Below, in pieces: positions 58,601 through 64,000 of a stretch of 64,000 nt of DNA. The stretch lies in NCBI GenBank assembly GCA_963674685.2, contig CAXXWT010000004.1:248001-312000 (forward strand), given 5' to 3'. The position numbers and the translations under genes are program-made. The notes beneath the pieces are model-generated. The model had not been told where the DNA came from, did not search any database, and saw nothing but the letters and a program-made list of their open reading frames with translations. Positions within the stretch are counted from its first letter, which is position 1; every line of letters starts with the position of its first letter. Source of the stretch: G963674685 sp963674685 (lineage in GTDB: Bacteria > Lernaellota > Lernaellaia > JACKCT01).

Positions 58601-61270
58601 ATCCCATATATCAGCAGAGTTTGGACCCAGGCGAAATTGCGCATTCGCCATCATGTTGAGACCCCATACATGAATGGTGAACTCCTGGGCAATGGGTGAT
58701 CCTTGTTCATCAAAGAGTTGCATCACTCCCCAGGGCCATATCTTCGTAATTTCCGGCAAAGGCGCGACCACATTCAGGTATGTAAATTCCGCAGACTCGT
58801 TTTGGCCGCCGAAAACAGGATCAGGGTTTTTCAGTCGGACTACATATTCATCGGCATGCATCATCAATTCATCCGGCAAGGTTACTGTACATTGCGTCGC
58901 GCACGTACCGGCGACTGGATCGCCGTTTTCGTCGGCTTCGCAATTTATGCCCTGCCCTGATGTATCGCAGCTCATTATGTAATCGCCCACGATCAGTTGC
59001 GCTCCTTCTGTGATACCTTCGCCGCTGATTTCAAGCGTATAAGGTTCCTCGGACTCGTGGCTGAAAGCCAGATAGGATTGCGGCGATGAATCGGATAGAA
59101 CCGGCTGCGGCCTTTCCGGCGTGCAGCCCGAAGGAGTACCCTCGTCCGTATTTGATGGATCGGATTCCACGTTGTCGTTGTACGCGATGGCCTGGTACTC
59201 ATAATTATGCAGGCATTCCACAGTCATGTCGGAATATATTTCCGTGTTGGCCGAGACGGTCGCCAATGTATCCCAAATGGTTTCGCCTGTTTCCCGGCGC
59301 CTGATGTCGAAATTCGTTTCGTTGTCCGACATGTCGTCCCAGGCCAGATCAACACGATCCGTACCGCTCCCCGTGGCTGTAAGATTCTGCGGCGCGGACA
59401 CTGGACAGTAATCCATCGCTGCCGTAGCAGTGCCTGAAGGATCGGATTCCACATTGGCGCTGAATGCGGTTACTTCATAGCGATAAATGTTTTCGCAGGT
59501 CAAACCGCTGTCGGCATAACTTGTCACACTCGCCGCCACCGTCGTCAATTCAGTGTCGTCGCGGTATACTCTAAAACCGGTTTCGTTGTCCGAGTTGTCC
59601 TGCCAGGTCAGCGAAACATCGGTCGTACCTTGAACTTGGGCATATAATCCCGTCGGCGACGTTACGGCGCAATAAGACGAACCGGATGCAATGTTCGACC
59701 ATGATGAAACTGTGTTCTGGTCGTAGGCCTGCGCGCGGTAATCGTAGGTCATCGTCTCGCATGTGGCTGTCGTATCCTGGAAAGACGACGAATCAGACGG
59801 AAGTGTGGCGATTGTCCTCCAGGTATCAAGCCCGATTTCGCTGCGCTGGATGTAATATCCCATCTCTTCATTGGAGTTGTCCGCCCAGTTGAGAAGAACA
59901 TGTCCCACCTGCGTCGTCGATGCGGTCAAACCTGTGGGAGCGTCCACTGGGCACCAGGAAGTGGAGTCACGATCCGTGTTGGAAGGTTCGGACGTGACGT
60001 TGGCGTTAAAGGCCTCCACGTAATATTCGTAATCCGTTTCGCACACGCGCCCTTCGTCCACGTATGTCTGTGCGTCTGCTTCCGTTGTGTGGATAAGAAG
60101 AGTGTCGCGATAAATGTTGAAGCCGCTTTCGTTGTCCGAATTGTCCGTCCAGGTGAGTTGCATGGAAGTATCGTCGGCGGCTTCGGCCAGCAGGCCGCTT
60201 GGAGCGTTGACCACGCACCAGGCGCTTCCCGGCGTCAGCGTTTCGATCCAGGCCGACTGCTTGTCTCCATTATAAGCACGTAGGCGGTAATCGTAATCCG
60301 CCGTTTCGCACTCGGCGCCTTCGTCGCTGTAATTGGTGGAGCCTTCGGGCAGGTCGACAATGGTCAGCCACTCGGCCCGCGCTTCATGGTCGCGGCGTTG
60401 GAGCAGATAGCCCGTGGCGTCCGGGTCGTTGATGTCCCAGGTGATCTCGATTTTGCCTCCCAGATCCGTCGTGGCGACCAGGTTGGAAGGATCGACCAGC
60501 GGGCAGGCGTCGGCGCGGCTGGTGGCAGTGTTGGAAAAAGCCGACTTAACGTCGTTTTCATTCGCAGCGCGCACGCGGTACTGATACGTTCCACCGCATT
60601 CGGCGTCCTCGTCGGTGTACGTGGTCTGGTCGGAAGGTTGCGTGGCCAGGGGGGTGCCCGACCAGGAACCGTCGAAAGTCTTTCGGTAGATTTCATAGCT
60701 GTTCGGCACGCCGGGAAGTTCGCCGGCGCCTTCGCTCCAGGAAAGAAGGATAGAGCGCTGGGAACCGTCTTCCTGCTCGTCGTCCAGAATGGCCGTCACG
60801 TCGCTTGGTGCGTCAAGCTCGCAGTAATCCGCCGTCGCCGATTCCTCGTTGGAGGGCTGGGACTCGCCGTAGTCGTTGTATGCCAGCACGCGGTAGGAAT
60901 ATTCGTGCTCACATTCCACGGATTCATCATGATAGACGGTGACGTTCGCGGAGGTTCCGGCGATGGTCTCCCACTCGTCGTCGCCCTCGGAGCGCTGCAC
61001 GTTGAAGCCGAGTTCGGAGCCGGTGTTGAAAACCCAACGCACATCGATGCGCGAGGGGCTGATCGCCTCCGCCGTCAAACCGGAGGGGCTTTGCGGCGCG
61101 GAGCCGGCGACGCTTCCGTCCTCACCCGCCGGTCCGGGCACGCCCGCCTCGCCGTCCGTACCCGCCGCACCGGCGGCGCCATCGGAGCCGCTGTTCGCCC
61201 CGCAGGAAAGAAATGGAAATGCAACCGCTAGCATGATCATGATAGCTAAGCCGGTTCGATAAAGAGGCAT
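55622..61270 (-). CDS. Modular lipoprotein: collagen-like, Fn3, FG-GAP and P-domain
   Basis: The 1,882-residue protein starts at ATG 61270 (GAAGGAA 6 bases before). A lipoprotein signal (AVAFPFLSC, C23) is followed by a collagen-like run of about nine Gly-X-Y triplets (residues 28-54), then seven fibronectin type III domains (about 60-740), each with paired Cys and LTWTDNSDNESGF-type cores. After two IPT-like strands come 14 FG-GAP/VCBS repeats of 49 residues, each with the calcium loop DxNGDGxxD. The C-terminal 145 residues resemble a proprotein-convertase P-domain (WTLSIDNQSGASAEVKSF). Probably a surface adhesin or binding protein. The stop abuts the CCCTAAA repeats. Confidence 0.88.
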   Translation of the reverse strand: MPLYRTGLAIMIMLAVAFPFLSCGANSGSDGAAGAAGTDGEAGVPGPAGEDGSVAGSAPQSPSGLTAEAISPSRIDVRWVFNTGSELGFNVQRSEGDDEWETIAGTSANVTVYHDESVECEHEYSYRVLAYNDYGESQPSNEESATADYCELDAPSDVTAILDDEQEDGSQRSILLSWSEGAGELPGVPNSYEIYRKTFDGSWSGTPLATQPSDQTTYTDEDAECGGTYQYRVRAANENDVKSAFSNTATSRADACPLVDPSNLVATTDLGGKIEITWDINDPDATGYLLQRRDHEARAEWLTIVDLPEGSTNYSDEGAECETADYDYRLRAYNGDKQSAWIETLTPGSAWCVVNAPSGLLAEAADDTSMQLTWTDNSDNESGFNIYRDTLLIHTTEADAQTYVDEGRVCETDYEYYVEAFNANVTSEPSNTDRDSTSWCPVDAPTGLTASTTQVGHVLLNWADNSNEEMGYYIQRSEIGLDTWRTIATLPSDSSSFQDTTATCETMTYDYRAQAYDQNTVSSWSNIASGSSYCAVTSPTGLYAQVQGTTDVSLTWQDNSDNETGFRVYRDDTELTTVAASVTSYADSGLTCENIYRYEVTAFSANVESDPSGTATAAMDYCPVSAPQNLTATGSGTDRVDLAWDDMSDNETNFDIRRRETGETIWDTLATVSANTEIYSDMTVECLHNYEYQAIAYNDNVESDPSNTDEGTPSGCTPERPQPVLSDSSPQSYLAFSHESEEPYTLEISGEGITEGAQLIVGDYIMSCDTSGQGINCEADENGDPVAGTCATQCTVTLPDELMMHADEYVVRLKNPDPVFGGQNESAEFTYLNVVAPLPEITKIWPWGVMQLFDEQGSPIAQEFTIHVWGLNMMANAQFRLGPNSADIWDDGIVVSNPDTGEQYLEVQVSTQNLFPRDEPYSFTVINPSPGGGERNKSFGVNPRVDEWSDKETTYLGSTRALGPNSLVWHRFSSPREVLTTGVGWSSYWGWAAVRNFEGELLTRVKSGNAGGAVPLPLIGETWIDLQTINDFGFFETIFDRASLHRGSGTFGDVTSFAMVNGTASIFVSDINGDGASDLVVADSYNDIVSIRLGEGNGNFDAVSSYHMGDNPISVYVSDVNGDGKPDVITADSKSDTISIRLGAGDGSLGPKASLPMGNEACCVFISDLNGDGASDLITSDRAENAVSVRFGIGDGSFGSRTSLPMGDGPVSVFVTDLNGDGVPDLTTADRDSDTVSIRLGCGDGSFEDYNSLSMGDAPYSVFGSDLNGDGTSDLITADGGSNTISIRLGVGDGSFGILTSLTMGDFPISVFASDLNGDSAPDIITADFDSHAVSIRMGNGDGTFSERTILPMGSAPSSVFVSDANGDGAPDLVTADRNSDTVSIRFNADGESFGAITSLSVGNAPYSVFVSDVNSDSTPDLITADRYSHAVSIYLGNGDGAFGDANSLPMGDEPMSIYVSDLNGDVAPDLVTADSESDTVSIRLGVGDGTFNTITSLPMGDGPWSVFVSDVNNDYESDLITADRYSNSVSIRLGIGDGTFGTRTSLPMGDDPYSVYVSDLNCDGSPDLITADSESDTVSIRLGVGDGSFGSLTSQPMGVKPFSVVVSDVNGDSAPDLITADNGSGTASVRLGVGDGSFGTLTSLLMGDGAYSVFVTDVNGDGAPDLTTANHKGDTVSIRLGNGDGTFGVLTSLSMGDGPTSIYISDMNGDGAVDLITSDYFGDSISIRFLGILGTWHQELTDSFSDDPDQPWLPKYAEVGFTDLDIHQAAQTVTKVGVRVLLEWTTQPAGTVELGLIAPDGQMVDLGSHSDFTAWPDDENPTSWRLNKTFREYDFGEELGIAGLVDLHGLQPTDYWTLSIDNQSGASAEVKSFTVITDGSF
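56084..58120 (-). repeat. FG-GAP coding repeats, about 14 units of 147 bp
   Basis: Units of 49 codons each contain a version of SVFVSDLNGDGAPDLITADR and DTVSIRLGVGDGSFG. Nucleotide identity among units is high, so the copy number may vary by recombination between strains. Confidence 0.9.
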
Positions 61271-61485
61271 CGGCAATTCCTTCGTTTATGTGATTCGAAT
61301 GAATCATTTCATTTTTCGGAACTTGAAGAGTGCATATTACGTGATTTCTCTCGTTGATCAAGCGACACGCATATCTAAAAAACAATACAAATCTGTTTTT
61401 GCTTTCAACGAATAATACGAGTAAAGATTGTTTTGCTGTATCAGTAAGCTTGATTTAACGCTGAAAAATGACCGGAGCAAAAATA

Positions 61486-62451
61486 ATGCCGCAGACAAAT
61501 AAGAAAAAAATCCGATCCAAGTTATTTCCTTTCGTTCATGGCGCCTTCATTAGCATAGCGGTTTTGTTGATTGTCGCCAATTGCGGCGTGCCCGTGAAAC
61601 ATGTCGGCGCATTGTTGGACGCGGGGCTGGAAGGGTACGGCTATCGCGCCGATTACAAAGGCGCGGTCCTCGATATTCCGTACACTGACAGCGATAACGA
61701 CATGCTCAAGTTGGACGTTTTCAAAGCGCAAAGTCCCGGGCCGTCGCCGGTGTTCGTTTTCATTCACGGCGGCTACTGGAAAAGCGGGCATAGAAAACTT
61801 TATGCCTCTTTCGCCAAGGCGCTGAATCCGAAAGGTTTTACGGTGGTCCTGGTCGATTACCGCCTGCATCCGGATGTGACGTATCCGCTTTTCGTGGACG
61901 ACTGCGTGAAGGCTCTTAACTGGGTGCATGAGCATATCGCCGAATTCGGGGGCGATCCCGGCAAAATCTACGTGGCGGGAAGCTCGGCGGGTTCCCACAT
62001 TTCAGCGATGATGTTTCTGGCCGACGAGTTTCGTGGCTCCATGCATTTCGATCCGTTGTCTGTTCGCGGCGTTTTGCTCACCAGCAGCCCACTGGATTTC
62101 GACAAGGATAATCTGCTCGATGAGGATATTCTTCACGATGTCATGGGCACGCAAGGAAATTACGATTACGCGCAGCCTATCAAGCACGTAAGAAAAGACG
62201 TTCCGCCGATGCTGATTATAAACGGCGACCGTGATCCTCTCACCAGCGAGGCGCAGGCGTCGCGTTTTGCGCGGAAGATGAAGGACGTCGGCGCACCGGT
62301 AGAGTATTTGGTCGTGCCCGGCGGCGACCATCATTCCGTGGGCCTGGGATTGGCGGCGGGTCATGAAGCCGAGGCTTTCGATGCGTTCATGAAATTCGCC
62401 GAAGATACGGGAGCGTTCGCGCTAAGTGGCGCTTTGGAAGCAAAACCTTAA
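61486..62451 (+). CDS. Alpha/beta-hydrolase esterase, membrane-anchored or lipidated
   Basis: The start is ATG 61486 (GGAG 10 bases upstream); ATG 61468 is an alternative. A hydrophobic N terminus (GAFISIAVLLIVANC) ends in a possible lipobox. The 321-residue enzyme has HGGYW (oxyanion hole), GSSAGSH with the nucleophile Ser, INGDRDPLT (Asp) and GGDHHSV (His), as in BD-FAE/kynurenine-formamidase-like esterases. Substrate is unknown. Its end overlaps the small convergent gene 62448-62660 by 4 bases. Confidence 0.87.
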   Translation: MPQTNKKKIRSKLFPFVHGAFISIAVLLIVANCGVPVKHVGALLDAGLEGYGYRADYKGAVLDIPYTDSDNDMLKLDVFKAQSPGPSPVFVFIHGGYWKSGHRKLYASFAKALNPKGFTVVLVDYRLHPDVTYPLFVDDCVKALNWVHEHIAEFGGDPGKIYVAGSSAGSHISAMMFLADEFRGSMHFDPLSVRGVLLTSSPLDFDKDNLLDEDILHDVMGTQGNYDYAQPIKHVRKDVPPMLIINGDRDPLTSEAQASRFARKMKDVGAPVEYLVVPGGDHHSVGLGLAAGHEAEAFDAFMKFAEDTGAFALSGALEAKP

Positions 62452-62660
62452 CGGTTCCCGATTTTCAGCAATGCCTCGTCCGTGAGCGCCAGAGCGATCA
62501 TGGGGACCGCGCAGTTCATGCGATACCGTTGCTTGTCTTCCATATAGTCGCTGACCCAGAACTGGCATTGCGCTCCCACGCAATCGGCCTTGATCATGGG
62601 GCAGAATTTTTTGTCGGCGACCTGCGTGTCGTCTTGCAATTCAAAAGGGCTGTTGCTCAT
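62448..62660 (-). CDS. Small Cys-rich protein
   Basis: The 70-residue protein starts at ATG 62660 (GGAG 7 bases upstream). It has four Cys: CPMIKADCVGAQCQFW and a later MNCAVP, a spacing that could bind an iron-sulfur cluster or zinc. The C-terminal part is helical (MIALALTDEALLKIG). It precedes nothing on its strand and follows the acyl-CoA dehydrogenase stop by 45 bases in the opposite direction. No family was recognised. Confidence 0.7.
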   Translation of the reverse strand: MSNSPFELQDDTQVADKKFCPMIKADCVGAQCQFWVSDYMEDKQRYRMNCAVPMIALALTDEALLKIGNR

Positions 62661-62705
62661 GAACGAACTCCACTACTTAATGGATCAGGGATTGTAAAAC
62701 CGGAA

Positions 62706-63962
62706 CTAATCCCAGCCTTCCCACATGTCGTCGTCGGTGTATATTTTTTCGCCCTGCACGGCGGCGTCTTTGGCGTCGGCCTCGCTGTCGCGGGCGTCAG
62801 TTCCCGCAAGCACTTCCTCGTAGTACTCGTGCTGAATGATCTGATCCATGACCTCGTTGGTGCCGGTCCAGATTTGAATCAATCGTCCGTCGCGGACGTA
62901 TCGCTCGATGGGATAGACGTTCGTGTAGGCGATGCCGCCCATGGCGCGCATGGCCCCGTTGACGATTTCCCAGGACGCGTCGGTGGCGAAACGCTTGGCC
63001 TCGGAAACCATGCGCCGGTGCGGCAAGCCCTGGTCCACGGTCATGGCCGCGCCGTAAACAATGGCCCGCGCCGCGTCGAGCTGCGTGATGCCTTGCGCGA
63101 TCATGTTGCTGACCGACTGGAATTTGCGGATCTTGCGCCCGAAGGCCGCGCGGCGGTTCGTATAGCGCGTCGCGATTTCCAGGGCGGAGCGGGCGGAGCC
63201 CAGCGATCCTCCGGCGCTGGTCATGCGTTCGGGAATCATCATCTGGTTGAAGATGAGCGCGCCCAGGCCTTCTTTGCCCACGACGTTTTCCACCGGGACT
63301 TCAACGTCCTTGAAAATGATGCGCCCGGTGCCGCCGCCCCGCGTTCCCAGCAGGCCGTAAACATGCTCCACGCGCACGCCCATGTCCCGTTCGACCAAAA
63401 GCATGCTGATGCGCTCATGCGGTTTGCCTTCGGGATTCGTCACGCAGTAAACGGCGAAAACATCCGCGCCCTCGGCGCCCACGACAAAGCGCTTCTGGCC
63501 GTTGAGGATGTATTTGTCGCCTTGGCGCACCGCCTTGGTAGTCGCGCCGAAGAAATCCGAGCCGCCCCGGGGTTCGGTCAGGGCTTCGGCGGAAATGATG
63601 TCGGCCTTGATGATGGCTTTTAAGTATTTTTCCTTTTGCTCATCGCTGCCGAACTTGTTGATCGCTTCGCCCACGATGGAGGGCATCGAGTAAGCGCAGC
63701 CCAGCGCGGCGCCGAGCACCGAGATTTCCTCCAGAGCGGCGACTTCGGCCACCCAGTTCAGTCCGCGTCCGCCGTATTCTTTCGGGAAGCGAAGGCCGAT
63801 GAGATTATGTTTGCCGAGATTCTGGACGTACTCGCGGGGATATTGAACTTTGTCCTCGTCCATATCCAAAAGGAGCTGACGCGGCACCTGGGTTTTGACG
63901 AACTCACGCACTTCTTTGCGCAGGGCTTTTTGTTCGTCGTTTAAAAATACATCCGGCAGCAT
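62706..63962 (-). CDS. Acyl-CoA dehydrogenase
   Basis: The 418-residue flavoenzyme introduces a 2,3-double bond in acyl-CoA. The start at ATG 63962 follows AAGGAGG. The ALTEPRGGSDFFG (FAD/substrate binding), RAAFGRKIRKFQSVSNMIAQ and IQIWTGTNEVMDQII blocks are standard. The position of the usual catalytic Glu in medium-chain enzymes (EGT) is Thr here; the Glu in PERM near residue 243 can serve instead, as in long-chain and isovaleryl types. A C-terminal acidic tail (about 30 residues) is extra. The substrate chain length is not readable. Confidence 0.92.
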   Translation of the reverse strand: MLPDVFLNDEQKALRKEVREFVKTQVPRQLLLDMDEDKVQYPREYVQNLGKHNLIGLRFPKEYGGRGLNWVAEVAALEEISVLGAALGCAYSMPSIVGEAINKFGSDEQKEKYLKAIIKADIISAEALTEPRGGSDFFGATTKAVRQGDKYILNGQKRFVVGAEGADVFAVYCVTNPEGKPHERISMLLVERDMGVRVEHVYGLLGTRGGGTGRIIFKDVEVPVENVVGKEGLGALIFNQMMIPERMTSAGGSLGSARSALEIATRYTNRRAAFGRKIRKFQSVSNMIAQGITQLDAARAIVYGAAMTVDQGLPHRRMVSEAKRFATDASWEIVNGAMRAMGGIAYTNVYPIERYVRDGRLIQIWTGTNEVMDQIIQHEYYEEVLAGTDARDSEADAKDAAVQGEKIYTDDDMWEGWD

Positions 63963-64000
63963 CGTAGGCCTCCTTAAAGTTTATTTTTTATTCAGGTGTT

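Overview
The window reads as a chromosomal segment of a Gram-negative bacterium with moderately high GC. Evidence for an outer membrane includes several predicted beta-barrel proteins, many large lipoproteins, YidC and a C-terminal processing protease. The mix of genes (ThyX with a B12-dependent ribonucleotide reductase, ferredoxin-thioredoxin reductase, acetyl-CoA hydrolase fused to an acetyltransferase, FG-GAP/Fn3 surface lipoproteins, and Asp-repeat tails right after the lipobox) suggests an uncultured deltaproteobacterium-like or Myxococcota-like lineage. The phylum is an inference and cannot be settled from this sequence alone.

Layout. 1-944 is a truncated transposase. 1.1-5.2 kb is a minus-strand run: outer-membrane protein, SGNH-like hydrolase, GMC oxidoreductase and its small partner. 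5.5-13.5 kb is an apparent plus-strand surface operon: a barrel protein, a protein combining metalloprotease, beta-propeller and barrel, and a Cys-rich lipoprotein, with a good promoter in front and a terminator behind. 13.6-19.1 kb is a 5.4-kb integrative element inserted in tRNA-Val(CAC), with 81-bp direct repeats, a tyrosine integrase, two small HTH proteins and several small proteins of unknown function. 19.4-21.6 kb holds a glutaredoxin/FTR pair and a CorC-type transporter. 21.7-23.7 kb has a duplicated promoter-leader in front of a zinc-ribbon membrane protein and a poly-Asp lipoprotein. 24.0-31.5 kb has the CoA hydrolase-GNAT fusion, an AbiL/RloAB-like defence pair, bioF and bioB with a MazF-type toxin-antitoxin pair between them, and a DUF3467 gene.

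31.6-35.0 kb is the classical rpmH-rnpA-yidD-yidC-jag cluster, in which rpmH is a 49-codon gene. 35.8-41.9 kb is a deoxynucleotide block: thyX, nrdJ (with candidate NrdR boxes over its promoter), dCMP deaminase and carbonic anhydrase. 42.1-49.2 kb carries two lipoproteins, malic enzyme, a Ctp protease, an MBL hydrolase and tRNA-Val(TAC). 49.3-49.8 kb is a MITE-like inverted-repeat element that truncates an APC permease. 50.0-53.8 kb is a compact three-gene set (N-formylglutamate amidohydrolase family, DUF1704/MATCAP-like peptidase, glutathione-synthetase-like ATP-grasp) and is the best candidate here for an undescribed pathway. 54.4-55.6 kb is a complete IS630-type element. 55.6-61.3 kb encodes a 1,882-residue modular lipoprotein. 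The window ends with an esterase, a small Cys-rich protein and an acyl-CoA dehydrogenase.

All identifications are by reading motifs and translations; no database search was possible.
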